Assembly: GCF_003589595.1 (NCBI RefSeq)
Contig: NW_020654422.1
Span: 7,982,385-8,046,384 of the forward strand
Reading direction: 5' to 3'
Length of the DNA stretch: 64,000 bases
From: Hyposmocoma kahamanoa
Lineage: Eukaryota; Arthropoda; Insecta; Lepidoptera; Cosmopterigidae
Shown here: piece after piece, positions 32,310 to 43,021 of the stretch
Position numbering within the stretch: the first letter of the stretch is position 1
Layout: each line of letters begins with the position of its first letter
Position numbers and translations under genes: made by a program
Notes under the pieces: model-generated
What the model saw: the letters and a program-made list of their open reading frames with translations, nothing else
Databases searched by the model: none
Told to the model about the DNA's origin: nothing

Positions 32310-32500
32310 TTTATTTATTTATTTATTTATATTTGTACAGGAAAACACAAATCACATTTAGTAAAACGGAAAATACAAACAAAAGCTTCTTATTTGTATT
32401 AGAAATTTCTTCCTGCAGACCAAAAATACAGGACACAATACATTACGTGCACAACAAAACAAAATTAAATTATGGAATAAAATAATAACAAAAAAATAGC
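32310..32500 (-). mobile_element. LINE-like 3' end with (AAAT)n tail
   Basis: The minus strand reads TTGTTTTGTTGTGCACG, CTGCAGGAAGAAATTTC, ATTTTCCGTTTTAC and TTTTCCTGTACAAATATAAA, then AATAAATAAATAAAT. The same series is on the plus strand at 51238-51405. Two copies ending in the same A/T-rich simple tail suggest LINE or SINE 3' ends. The family is not recognised. Confidence 0.6.
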
Positions 32501-32757
32501 AAAAATATTAAGTTACTACAGACTATATAAATACTTAGATAAATACATATTTCATATTATATTATTTATCATTATCATATTATTATATTTTATTTGCTTA
32601 AAGTATGGCGAACGTGAAATAAGAACGTAGCATTAATAGAACACATATTTTACTAGATCAGGCAAGCAAAATTTTATTTAAAATGAATTGAATTATAAAA
32701 ATAATCATTCTTTTTGAGCCGTCATTTTGAGAGAACTATAAAGATAGCCTGCTGATT

Positions 32758-33062
32758 TTTTTTAAATAACATCAAGTGACAGGACGAACAAGTCGTGCGC
32801 CAGAAAGTAAGCTACACGCCTGTGCATAATAGTTGCAGTGCCACCCAGAGCTTTAAATCGCAAAGATCTGCCACTGCCACTGCGCCCGTCACCCTGAGAC
32901 ATAAGTTGACAAGTCCCATGTGCCTGTAATTTCACCAGCACCCTTACCCTTCAAAACACCGGAACACGGTAATACTGACATTACTGCTTAGCGGCAGAAA
33001 TAGGTAAGGTGGCAGTACTACCCTGGACGAACTCTTTCACAAGGAGCTCTACTGCTACTATT
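32758..33062 (-). repeat. Family A retroposon copy, near full length
   Basis: The best minus-strand copy. All consensus blocks are present, from TTTTTTTAAATAACATCAAG (reversed A-tail) to AAGGAGCTCTACTGCTAC. Confidence 0.9.
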
Positions 33063-33139
33063 TATGTGGTCTGTGACTGCTACGAACATGAAACTAATAG
33101 GTGTATACAGTACGCATGTGCAGACAAATTACTTAAATT

Positions 33140-33270
33140 TAATACGAAGTGAAACTATTCTTTCAGATCTCAATACATTTATTTGGTTTCGCAAACAAAC
33201 CAACATTTTAGTATTCCCATGGTCACGGTTGGCTGAGGTGGTAAAACCATCAACCAGCTATGTCTAACAT
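33140..33270 (-). mobile_element. PLE 3' terminal fragment
   Basis: GAAACTATTCTTTCAG, AAACAAACCAAC and CCCATGGTCACGGTTGG continue past the terminal repeat into GAGGTGG..CATCAACCAG. That is the reverse of the unique sequence at 39301-39330, so this is a truncated minus-strand PLE end rather than a foldback. Confidence 0.65.
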
Positions 33271-33271
33271 T

Positions 33272-33785
33272 AAAGCAAACTAGTTTTCACTATACTTACA
33301 AAAGTTATTAATTAAATACCTCATTTTTAGTTTTACAAAGAGCATTGCAATTTCAAAGACTACATACGTTTTACAAAATATTTTATTTTATTTTAACAAT
33401 GTGTTTTATTTTATTCAATTAATTAGGTAAGTTAAATATTATAATTTATGGAGATTTCATGTTAATTTATTAGAAGACTGTAATGTAAGTAGTAAGTTCA
33501 TATCGATGCTGGAAAGGTGAATCTCGCATTTGGAAAATATTACAGGCGAGCGATTTAAAGTAATTTTTTAAGAGGAAAATACCATAACTCTAATTTTATT
33601 TTATTTATTATATGGAAAAGCTGAAACTTTCTTGTTTTACATATAACAAATAAAATTCGAGTTAGGATTTATTTTTCAAAAAAAAAATTGTTTTACATCG
33701 CTCTCCTGTAATATTTTCAAAATGCACGTTCTACCTTTCCAGTGTCGCCATATTTTTAAATTATGTGCCTGACAATCACGCCATT
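33272..33785. other. AT-rich gene-free stretch
   Basis: Nothing recognised. Confidence 0.4.
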
Positions 33786-33905
33786 ATCTAGTCTCAAACT
33801 AGGGATTCCAGAGCAAAGGGATTCCGGAGTACCACTCAAAACCAATTCAGAAAGTTCATTTCCCCAAGTTTCCTACCGGGAATCGAGTCTAGGACTAAAT
33901 TATTA
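33786..33905 (-). mobile_element. SINE-2 copy, tRNA head lost
   Basis: The minus strand reads AGACTCGATTCCCGGTAGG (B box), then TTCTGAATTGGTTTTGAG and GGAATCCC, as in the SINE-2 body. Confidence 0.55.
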
Positions 33906-35536
33906 AAGTAGAAGCACTGCTATAATTTCGGAAAAAGTTTGTGGTATATTGTCTATAATCAACAATTCATGCAAAAAAGTATCTTACCGCACAATAAACG
34001 TTCTCAAAATCAACTTCAGGTACAAACATACGGGTTTCATTACTTTCCCTGTCGCTATTTATTTCACCTAACTAAAGAGAAACAAAAGTTAAACTATAAC
34101 ATGTTCGCACAAGTAACTAATGGGTAGCAAGTTTCCGCAGTTGGTACTTAAGAGGCCAATTCTTGAGGCGAGACTACTTTCTGAGTAGACATTAGTGGGC
34201 GACGGCTGGATGGGTGCTTTCCTGGCTAAATCTTAACTATCTACTTAACTCAGTGTCACGGTGAACTCACGAACGAATTGAATGAGCCCAGAGCTCCCTC
34301 CCCTCTTCACTTTATCTGCTTTCATTACGTGAGCTTTACTGAAATTCGGTTCAATTACTCTGTAATTTGGAGAATCGACGCGGCATTGTGTCAGCTTCTT
34401 ACTGTTTATTTTTAGGGTAGAAATTAATTTCTTATTTTACATTCGTTGCTTGATGCTTCTGCGGCCTCGTATCGTAATCGAATGTTTTGTTTATATGTTT
34501 AGTTTGAAACACATTTTCTACAAATCTCCGTAAAGATAGGAACATAAACAAAAAGGAGTCGATTGGTCAAGAATCCTAATAATAAAAACACAATTTAGTA
34601 TCATTCTACAGTCGTTAGAGTTCTAATGAAATGAATACTCTACTTTAATAAAATATTAATTTTCCAAATGGCCGCGAGTCCCCAATAAGATCGTTTCTGT
34701 AGTTTGTTATTGAGCGAACTAACTCAATTAAGCTTGCTACTGAACTCAGTAGCGCTGAGAGGAACTAACTTGTTATTTTTTACTTTCAGAAAAACATTTT
34801 GTACTGACGTGAATATTTAAATTTGTTGATTCAAAAGCAAGACAGAAAAGAATACACTGTATTTTCCAGGATAGATTAATTAAAATACGAACGGCCTTAA
34901 ATTACACTGTTTTTTGTAATGTATTAAATAATACAGGTCATCTCGGTGGATGGGTTTATCTACTATCTACTATATCCATTAAATTTTAACCACAACGCAG
35001 TATTTAAAGACCATTAAAAATTCATATGAAAAGGAAGCGAACGAAAGCAATAAATTAAATTTTCAATTCACTTGCTCAAAATTCTGTCAATAATGGAAAT
35101 AATAGGTCATAAATTCGTTTTGATATGAACATTATTTTGCGTTCATTTTCTCCGTGGAGTTGCAATATGGCGCCATAAATGGTTTATTACACGAACGTTG
35201 TCAATTTCGGCTGAGGCTCATTTCCGCGAATTAGTGATCGATGAAATGGCAGTTTCGTACCTTCTCTCCCCTCGCCTATGTGACATTATTTACAAAATGT
35301 TATCTCTAAGTAAGTCATACAACCTGCATTGCGACTCCATGGCAACCGTAGAATAATGTATACTGGATAGTATTGGTCCTTGCCTTATAATGCATTTGTA
35401 TTTTGGTAACGTTCGACATGTTGGTATCTAAAGTTTTTTCTTTGAAAAATGTCAGTTACCCTGTCTTTGCTTGACTATAAAACTGAAACTAAATAACCGC
35501 TTATAGGGGTTCGTAGATCTCGTTTCGCTGATCCCA
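33906..35536. other. Gene-free stretch, nothing recognised
   Basis: No exon or dispersed repeat was recognised over 1.6 kb. Confidence 0.4.
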
Positions 35537-35717
35537 GTGCCTCTACCATGAGATTGCTGTGACAGTTCACGCTAGCGACAATGTAAAATATTTGTATACA
35601 AAATGTTACTTCATCTCGTAACCGCTAGGGGCGCTGTATAATTTACCATACAAAATCGTCAAGTAATTTACGTGGTCGCTAGCGACAACTGTCACAGTAA
35701 ACACATGGTAGAAGCAC
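35537..35717. mobile_element. MITE with ~40-bp terminal inverted repeats
   Basis: The left end GTGCCTCTACCATG, TGTGACAGTT, GCTAGCGAC is mirrored by the inverted right end GTGCTTCTACCATG, TGTGACAGTT, TCGCTAGCGAC. Length is 181 bp, with no ORF. The target duplication is not resolved, so no superfamily is assigned. Confidence 0.7.
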
Positions 35718-35819
35718 GGATGTTTTAATAACTCAATTTAGCAAAATGTGTCAATTACGTTAGTTATGATAAGAAGGGTAGAATTGCAAGGTTCATATGC
35801 GTCGACATGCATCAATATA

Positions 35820-36065
35820 AATACAATGTAACTTATATAACTTTTTATAAAAAATACCGATCTCGACTGTTCGTGGAAAGTGCGCGAAACCGGATTCATC
35901 TCATAGTATGCCGCCGTCAGAGATGGAATATTTTCTTTAAATTTAAATGGGAGCAATACTGAGGTAACATTTTTCCAACAAAAAATAATTATCGAAATCG
36001 GTTCAGCAATGCCTTTTTTTGAAATCGGTAAATAAAAAAGTTGTATGTGCCATCGAATAAGATAA
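35820..36065 (-). repeat. Family B repeat, 5'-end degraded copy
   Basis: GAAACCGGATTCATC, TGGAATATTTTCTTTAAA, TTTTTCCAACAAAAAATAA and TCGAAATCGGTTCA match the copy at 30536-30850 in order. Confidence 0.7.
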
Positions 36066-36573
36066 ACATTCTCGTAGATATAGCCACGTATAGTTCGAAA
36101 TGTTGTCATAAAAATAATGTTTAATGATATCGTAAAGAATCCTTGCGAGCAGCGGCACTGAGAGTCTTCCCTGTGTGTTTTATATAAGAATCTATAAATC
36201 CGTGAGTGATTCGTTTTTATTACTAAAGCTCTATTGATACTAATATTATTGCCACATTAAATATTAATATTTGCTATATATAGGGTGACACAAAGGAGCC
36301 AAATGAGCTCTAACTGGCCCATAAAATATTATTCTGTACAGAAATCCAATCACACTTTCTATAAATGAATGTAACAACAGTTCTCAACTTGAATGATAAA
36401 ACTTATAAAAACTAAAAGCAGTAATAGTAGAAGAGCCACATTTTATTTCGTATAATTTTGAGAACATTTATCGTATAACAAGATTTTTTTGGATGAACCG
36501 TTGAATACATTACACCACAAAGCTTTTCCGAAGTGATAACTATTTCCACATTAGAAGTTTTCTTTATCAGATA
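36066..36573. other. Gene-free stretch, nothing recognised
   Basis: No exon or shared repeat seen. Confidence 0.4.
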
Positions 36574-36732
36574 CCAAATGACGGGACGTATAAGTTGTAC
36601 GCCTGGTGGTAAGCGACACGCCTGGCCATAGCAGTTAAGTGTCACTCAGAGCTTTAAATGCGCCCTGCGCTCGGTCACTCTGAGACATGAGTTAACAAGT
36701 CCCATGTATCTATAATTTCACCAGCACCCATA
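36574..36732 (-). repeat. Family A retroposon copy, sense 5' end missing
   Basis: CCAAATGACGGGACG to TTTCACCAGCACCCA. It breaks abruptly at 36732, where GC-rich sequence begins. Confidence 0.75.
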
Positions 36733-36772
36733 GGGCGCGATTATTCGACACGAATTACTTCGCGCTCACCCC

Positions 36773-36995
36773 GCGCGGCCGCCGCGCAGTGACCGCGTGC
36801 GTCTATAATGTCATGGCAAAATACGCTCTATTTATTTAGCTTTTACGTTTTAACTTAAATGAGTGAATGAATTTGGTCTACGCGCTTTATTATTCAGAGG
36901 AATTTAAATGTTGTTACCTAGTAAATAGAACTCCGATTCGCCATTAATGTACATGAAGGCGTGGTAACTGGGCGATCGTGGCGCGGCGGCCGCGC
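36773..36995. other. Distant 15-bp perfect GC-only inverted repeat
   Basis: GCGCGGCCGCCGCGC (36773-36787) and its exact reverse complement GCGCGGCGGCCGCGC (36981-36995) enclose 193 bp of ordinary AT-rich DNA. The surrounding sequence is also CpG-rich. Transposon ends, a regulatory pair or a CpG island fragment are all possible. Confidence 0.6.
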
Positions 36996-37404
36996 TAAAT
37001 CTGTTTAACTGGGCACTAACTTTTGAAGAGTTCGTTTTACCTATTTTTTTTTTTTTTTTCAATTTGATGATTTTATAAATTGCTTGGATTTGACGTGACC
37101 TGATTCCACCTACTAATACGAACTAATTTTAGTATAAGAATCTGCTCCATATATTTTTTCGGGTCCAAGTGCGAACATCGAATTATACCTTTGTCATTTC
37201 ATTCTTACAGATTTATGAAGTCTCTTTGAATAGTTGTATTGTTACCGAGTAGTTCGAGTAACTGTAGTGAGATGTATATTATACTATTTATGTGGTGGGA
37301 AATTATACTTTTATTTTCATCGCAAAAATTAATTAAAATCATAAAATTCCGCAGACTTTTACTGTTATACGGAATCAACCAAGTCATTTGAGGAAGTATA
37401 GACT
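36996..37404. other. Gene-free stretch with a poly-T run
   Basis: T17 at about 37043-37059. Nothing else recognised. Confidence 0.4.
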
Positions 37405-38173
37405 TATTAGGTTGTCGCGATTGTTACACATAGGAAATGAAACTATTTTTCCGGATTTAAATCGCAGGTATTTGCTTTTCAAATAAACCGACGTTTCGGG
37501 CCCTTTACAGGTCAGATAAAGGTAACACGACCGTGGTCATGAATACGTCTGATTATAACAGCAAAATAACAAAATAACTGACTTACTAACGGATGAAAGC
37601 ACGTATAAAAAGATGAAGAAAGACCCTACCACCAAGATATTAAAAACAACAACTAAGTTAATATCTAAGCACTCCGATACGCTGAAACTTGATGTAAGTG
37701 AGTTTGTACCCTACGCTGCGTAAAACCTCCAAAACTGTTTACCAAAAATACATAAGGCTGACACCATAGTTAGCCAGATTGACACACCAACCTACAAACT
37801 GGCTCAACATATGGCAAAGGTACTGTCACCATTGAGAGGGAACACTTCCACACATGTGAAGGATTCATACCATTTCATCAGTGGAATCAAAGATCTACGG
37901 TTAACTGATGATGACACGATGGTCAATTTTGATGTTTAGTCGCTGTTTACCAACCTACCAGTAAAAGACTGCATTGAAATTGTACGTAGAAAGCTAAGGG
38001 AACATAATATGTCCATTGAATATGCAGAATTATTAGAACACTGCGTAACATCAGGCTATCTATTGTGGAATAATGAATACTACCTACAAATTGACGGTGT
38101 AGCGATGGGCTCCCCGGTATCTCCCGTTGTTGACGATATTTTCATGGAAGACTTCGAGGAGCGAGTTTAACCC

Positions 38174-38503
38174 ATGGCTCCAGCTAGGCCGAAGATTTTC
38201 AAACGGTACATTGATGATACTTTCACAATATTACTCAAAGATAGCATACCTTCTTTCTTGGACCATCTTAATTCTTTTAGTACTAAGATCCAATTTACTA
38301 TGGAACAAGAGAATTGTGGTACTTTAGCTTTCTTAGATGTTTTAATTAAAAGAAATCCTAATAACACCTTAGGCCATACTGTATTTCGAAAGAAAACTCA
38401 TACAGATAGACATCTCAATGGTAATGCCCATCACCATCCTAGCCCAGTTAGCTACCGTGGGCAAATCTTTGTTTCAGAGAGCACATGGTGTCTACGACAG
38501 TAA
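38174..38503 (+). CDS. PLE RT fragment with YIDD catalytic box
   Basis: PKIFKRYIDDTFTILL holds the catalytic Asp pair. It is followed by TMEQENCGTLAFLDVLIKR, the conserved block after the palm in PLE polymerases. The homologous frame switches at about 38445, so the last ~18 codons are out of register. The segment is in frame with the upstream RT part but separated from it by the TAA at 38168. It is not an independent gene. Confidence 0.7.
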   Translation: MAPARPKIFKRYIDDTFTILLKDSIPSFLDHLNSFSTKIQFTMEQENCGTLAFLDVLIKRNPNNTLGHTVFRKKTHTDRHLNGNAHHHPSPVSYRGQIFVSESTWCLRQ

Positions 38504-38717
38504 TCATCTGGCAGGGGAACTTCAGCTTATAAAGCAAGTCCTACATGCGAATAAGTTGAAGATTCCACGCCAATGCCGCAGGCCCCGTGTGAAGACACCA
38601 ACAGTCGATAGAAAACCTGCCATTTTACATTACGTGAGAGGTGTTACAGACAAGATCGGAAGAGTCCTCAGGCGTGCCTCTATCAAGACCTATTTCAAGC
38701 CCCTGAGGAAGGTTTAG
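38418..38717 (+). CDS. PLE linker between RT and endonuclease (frameshifted piece)
   Basis: From about codon 9 the frame reads QLATVGKSLFQRAHGVYDS and HLAGELQLIKQVLHANK, matching the PLE region after the RT core. It ends with KTYFKPLRKV and a TAG. The basic, helix-rich character is usual for this linker. The nominal ATG is out of register with the family, so it is only the accidental start of the frame. Confidence 0.6.
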   Translation: MVMPITILAQLATVGKSLFQRAHGVYDSNHLAGELQLIKQVLHANKLKIPRQCRRPRVKTPTVDRKPAILHYVRGVTDKIGRVLRRASIKTYFKPLRKV

Positions 38718-38721
38718 ACCC

Positions 38722-38973
38722 GTGAAATGTAACATCCCCTTACAGGATGCAAGAGTTTACCAGCTTGACTGTGAGTGCGGTCTCTCTTATATTGGACAAA
38801 CGAAGCGAAGTATTTGTAACCGCGTCAAAGAACATATAGCTGATGTCAAACACCGTCGCGTAAACAGGACTGCAGTCTGCGAGCATGTCATGGATAAACC
38901 TACACATTCAATGAAGTTTGACAAACCCCAGGTCCTTGCAAAAGAAGTCCGTTATCTACCCAGGATGCTGTGA
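38722..38973 (+). CDS. PLE GIY-YIG endonuclease domain (fragment)
   Basis: The domain would nick target DNA to prime reverse transcription. VYQLDCECGLSYIGQTKRS carries the two halves of the GIY-YIG signature with the Cys residues typical of PLE endonucleases. Then follow the catalytic-type Arg in RSICNRVKEH, and VCEHVMDKPTH with the conserved Glu. The frame starts at a GTG, so no genuine start codon is present. The TGA at 38971 replaces a probable Arg codon. Confidence 0.75.
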   Translation: MKCNIPLQDARVYQLDCECGLSYIGQTKRSICNRVKEHIADVKHRRVNRTAVCEHVMDKPTHSMKFDKPQVLAKEVRYLPRML

Positions 38974-39332
38974 GAGGCCATTGAAATTAAAACACATCCT
39001 AATTTCAACAGGGAAGATGGTTTCTCCGTACCACCAGTTTGGGATCTAGTATTTCCTCTAATGAAAAATCCCAAACAGACATAAGACTGCAGTACTAATT
39101 AATAATTTTAGTTTATTATAATTTCTATTATTAATTAATAATATATTGAACTAAATAAAAATTCATTCAATAAAATAATTTGTAAAACTTAATGTAGCGT
39201 AAATTTGAATGTTTTCTTTGTAAAATTAAAAATAAGGTATTTAATTAATAACTATTGTAACTATAGTGGAAAAAATAGTGTGATTTGCATTAATATTAGA
39301 CATAACTGGTTGAAGACTGCACCACCTCAGTC

Positions 39333-39374
39333 AACCGTGACCATGGGACCTGCAAAGGGCCCGAAAGTCGGTTT
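39333..39374 (+). ncRNA. Hammerhead-like motif in PLE right terminal repeat
   Basis: Stem I is AACC (39333-39336) with GGTT (39370-39373). The box GUGACCA is at 39337-39343, followed by U. Stem II is GGGACC/GGGCCC with loop UGCAAA, then GAAA and UC. The C normally following GAAA is deleted in this copy, which would shorten stem III further. Confidence 0.4.
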
Positions 39375-39465
39375 GTTTGAATAAAGAAATATATGCGTAT
39401 ATTTGTTTATTCAAACAAACCGATTTAAATCCGAAAAAATAGTTTCATTTCCTATGAAGTATAGA

Positions 39466-40004
39466 CTCTTAAACCAACTGAAAAATAAACTAATGATCTT
39501 TAAATAGCTCAAAACATGTTCAATCAGATATAGCTAAGAACTCCAAATAAAAAAAAGCACTTTAATATCAGACCATCGTTTGGGAGCTACGACGTCATAG
39601 ACAGATACACAAAGATTTCAAATTTATAACTCCCCTCTTTTTACGTCAGGGGTTGAAAAATCCTGAAAGTATCATTAAACTACCTACAAATATAAATCAG
39701 AAACGTATTCCTAATAATATGAAGTTCAGATATCATACAATGGAAGTTTCACAAAGGCAGATTTTCCCATTGAATTGTCTTGAAATTTCCCGAGTCCCCG
39801 TCCCCCACACACCGATCCACCCCCTCCCGTCCGCTATTAACCGCAAGTTTTGTTATTAGACTCTGTTCGAAAGTTATAAGGGAATCACCTTCATTTAAGT
39901 TGAGATTAAATTCTTAGTCTGATGGAATAACGGAGCGTCACTAAACTTACATTGGTTCGTGATGTATGACTCATCAGTTTTTGGAATAGTGACAAACAAA
40001 ATGA
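39466..40004. other. Gene-free stretch, nothing recognised
   Basis: No exon or shared repeat seen. Confidence 0.4.
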
Positions 40005-40085
40005 TTAAGTTTTTATTGAATTGATATTCAATTATTTTTTGTGAAATTACTCCACTAGTTTGTATTAATAATTATAACAAACAAA
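40005..40085 (-). mobile_element. SINE-3 3' end, inverted partner piece attached
   Basis: TATTGAATTGATATTC, ATTTTTTGTGAAATTAC and TCCACTAGTTTGT are the reversed 3' end. The next bases, ATTAATAATTATAACAAAC, are SINE-3 body in the opposite orientation. Confidence 0.55.
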
Positions 40086-40242
40086 ATGATGTTAAGAATT
40101 GTTTGGCACATATAACTCGTCATATCTCTAGAGATGTGTTTATGTTATGACTATTTTTCATGTCATCGTAGAGAAACTTATAAACGAATCTATATAATAC
40201 ATGTACCTAATACAGGTATTTCAAATAATTATATATTTTTTA

Positions 40243-40540
40243 TGATATCAAGTAACGGGACGAACAAGTCGTGCGCCTGGTGGTAAACAACACGCCAATC
40301 CATGATAGTTGCAGTGCCACTCGAAGCTTTAAATAGTTCTGAGGGGCACTGACACTGCGCACGTCACTCTGAGAGTTAAATAACTTGACAATCCCATATG
40401 CCAGTAATTTCACCAGCACTCTTACCCTTCAAAGCCAGAACGCAAAACTGCACACGTTACCGCTTGGCGGCAGATGTAGGTATGGTGGCAGTACTTCCCT
40501 GAATGAACTGTTTCACGAGGAGCTCTGCTGTTTGTGAAAA
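40243..40540 (-). repeat. Family A retroposon copy, near full length
   Basis: TTTTTTATGATATCAAGTAACG through TTTCACCAGCACTC to GAGGAGCTCTGCTG. Divergent but complete. Confidence 0.8.
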
Positions 40541-42611
40541 TGTTTACTTAATACTATTAAATAGCTATTGTTTCTTATAGTATAAGTTAGCTTAGGTTAA
40601 AGCGTAACAAAAAACGTGTAAATGAAAAAATTTAAAAAACAGTACCTCAAACAACAATGTCTTATAACCATACCATATGTAGTATATAGTTAACCTACAC
40701 TAAATACACAAAAGAAAGTGACGCTAAACAATAAATTAAACGCAAACTTTGTGAAAACTTGGTTCAATCTTCAAAGGCCCGTAAACGAGACCAAGTAATT
40801 TAAGCCGAAATAAGCAAAATTACTTAGACGTTGTCGGCTTTTCAACAACCAGATGGAAAGCGTTGTCGCAAGTATTTCTTGAAGATTAAATTTGATGATC
40901 TACATTTTACAAGATTAGGTTAATCGTGTCAGAATACTAAAAAAATGACATGAAAGAATGCTGCCTTTCAGAAGTTTAGTATAATTTGTATGGAAATCTC
41001 GTACTTTCGGGTAAGGCTGATGTCCAACCTTCCTTTGGTATTCAGAGAGCGACATATAGAGGAAAATTAAGGTAGGCCGCAACGGACATGTGGACTTTGA
41101 TTCCGTGCCGATTTTTTGAATGTAAAAATAGGCGGTTTTCTCATATGGTATTCATAGAGGGTTCCATACAAGACACTTTGCGAGAAAGCATTTTGTGTTT
41201 GCTGTCATACCCTAGCATTATTCTCATTCAATTCGGACTTGTTTCCGTTTTGTTTCATTTGATATTTATAAAAAAGTTGGCCTAAAAGAAAAAGAGTGTG
41301 ATCGAAGTGAAATAGAGTTTAGTAAAATAACGTAGGTATGACATATTTTAACGTGCATTAGCCTGTATGTATTAATGCTCCGTTGTAGAAAACACGGGCT
41401 TGTCGTGTGAGACCATTTGTTAACAAACCAACGACACGGCAGGTCAGAAAGAATAACAACATAGTGATTAATGCGCCACTCGTTAGGTTTCTTGTTTGAA
41501 CAATAATTAGTTATACTGCAATGCCACTGAAACCGGAACTCCAGACTCTCCTACAACATTTTTGCTTTTCGCTCTGCTCCGTTCAGTGCCGCAAAGATGC
41601 TCCATCATAACTTTCCGAACTTATCTCAGTTAGGTGCGATCAATTTTCATTCTCAGTCGATTAAGTTTCTTAGATGAAACTTAAAATGATTATTATAATA
41701 TCCTTCTCCTTCGTATATTACAGCAAAACTTTCGATATTAAACCTAGGTTTCTCAAAAACAACACATTAAAGGATTTGCTACCGAGAAAAATCAAGAAAC
41801 GGAAATATGTATCGGGTTTTGTTTACATTAGAACGCGAACGATTTAAAGAAAATTTGTTGACGTTAATACGCATAACAACCATTACATCTTGAGCAAGGA
41901 ATAATGAGAATCCGCAGATTTGTTTTCATTTCTTCCATTCGCATCGCTTATTTGCATATTATATATAAGCCGGAAGACTTGCCTAATACATTTGCAAGAT
42001 GATAAACAAAACGGAAAACGGGGAAGTTATATTTTAGAGAATTTCAGGGTGGGATGGCAGTGTAGCAAGCAAGGGGGACGGTATCACCGCGTCACGACGT
42101 CGCGTCCGCTCCGTACGAACATTTGTCAAAAATTAAAACCAGAGCCTCGCTTCACTACTTAACGATGCTACGTAAGCATGTTCTAGATAAATGAAATGTA
42201 AACGGTAAAATATGTTAATTACATAACTTTTAATTTAATAATTGTGAAGGGAGATATCGCCAGGAAACCTGAAATTCGGAGACATTTTAATAACCCTTCG
42301 AAGATTTTTTAATTTGGGGTAGCTTGCAGACTACGGCCTAAATCCTCTCAAAAACAAGATGTGTATAGCTTGATGGATGATGATAGTGAAGTCGAAATAT
42401 TCTTGTTTTGGCTTGTATTTTCACAAAATTCTTGGCCTCGACTTTGATTATGAAGAGACCATCAAACGACATTTGGAGCTGTATTTTATAATACAGGATT
42501 TTTCTATCATCGAAATAAATTTAGGCTTTTGTTTATGACGACAAATCAATGAGTAGCAAATGTGACCAAATATTGTTATAATTATTAATACAAAAATCGA
42601 ACATAAAAAAA
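40541..42611. other. Gene-free stretch, about 2 kb, nothing recognised
   Basis: No dispersed repeat of this window and no splice-bounded ORF was found. A GC-richer patch lies at 42050-42130. TTTGTTAACAAA at about 41428 is a short palindrome. Confidence 0.35.
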
Positions 42612-42830
42612 AATTCTTTCTTTGGTTCCGTGGCTTAGTTGGCATATCATCGGCACGGTTTGCTAGCAGTCGCTGGCTCAAATTCAGCCAGATTGAAGCA
42701 TTTTTTTCTTAAATGTTCAATCTTTGTATTAATTAATTATAATAAACTATGAGAGTAATTTCACAAAAAATAATTGAATATCATGCTGGTGAAACATCTT
42801 GACATTCAATAAAACTTAATGACAAAGTTT
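42612..42830 (+). mobile_element. SINE-3 copy
   Basis: The head GGTTCCGTGGCTTAGTTGG (A box) and a decayed B box (GGCTCAAATTCAGCC) are followed by the body TTAATTATAATAAACTATG, AATAATTGAATATCATGC and TTGACATTCAATAAAAC. A SINE-2 copy begins within a few bases of its end. Confidence 0.75.
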
Positions 42831-42835
42831 CTTAC

Positions 42836-43020
42836 GACGACCTCGGTGGCTATTAGGTTTACATTGTGGGTGCTGGATGCGGAGGCCCCGGGTTCGATTC
42901 CCGGTAGGACCAATTGGGAACTTAGCTTTTCTAAATTGGTTCTGGTCTGGGTGGTCTGTGAAGTACCCCAGAATTTCGATGCTCTGGTACACAGGGAATT
43001 CCGTAGTTTAAGACAAGGCA
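42836..43020 (+). mobile_element. SINE-2 copy, best preserved
   Basis: The head ACGACCTCGGTGGCTATTAG and a perfect B box GGGTTCGATTCCC are followed by the body GGTAGGACCAATTGGG, TTCTAAATTGGTTCTGG and TACACAGGGAATTCC. Pol III transcription would start at the head. The acceptor half is not a tRNA. Confidence 0.8.
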
Positions 43021-43021
43021 A

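Larger units (their letters stand above)
37545..39083 (+). pseudogene. PLE reverse transcriptase / GIY-YIG endonuclease, broken
   Basis: Recognisable order: KITELLTDESTYKKMKKDPT-like N-terminal segment (37560-37640), LPKIHK, SYHFISGIKDLRL, a palm block VNFDV then a TAG at 37937, SLFTNLPVKD, VAMGSPVSPVVDDIFME, a TAA at 38168, then FKRYIDDTF with the YIDD catalytic box, a frameshift near 38445, another near 38715, and the GIY-YIG domain. A TGA at 38971 interrupts the end, which continues as EAIEIKTHPNFNREDGFS to a stop at about 39083. At least three stops and two frame changes exclude function. Length is well below a full PLE protein because the N-terminus is gone. Confidence 0.85.
37405..39460 (+). 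mobile_element. Penelope-like element (PLE), degenerate, with both terminal repeats
   Basis: The left terminal repeat at 37405-37510 reads CACATAGGAAATGAAAC, TTTAAATCGCAGG and CCGACGTTTCGGGCCC. It is followed by an RT plus GIY-YIG reading frame and a 3' UTR. A right terminal repeat in inverted orientation lies at 39331-39460 (GGGCCCGAAAGTCGG, CGATTTAAATCCG, TTTCATTTCCTATG). PLEs are retroelements with telomerase-like RT and a GIY-YIG nuclease. They typically carry such pseudo-LTRs. The ORF is 5'-truncated and has stops, so the copy is dead. Arms of the same sequence are scattered through the window. Confidence 0.85.

Noticed and set aside
38127..38367. Out-of-frame plus and minus ORFs over the PLE RT
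   Set aside because: Shadows of the real RT frame, which carries the YIDD box.
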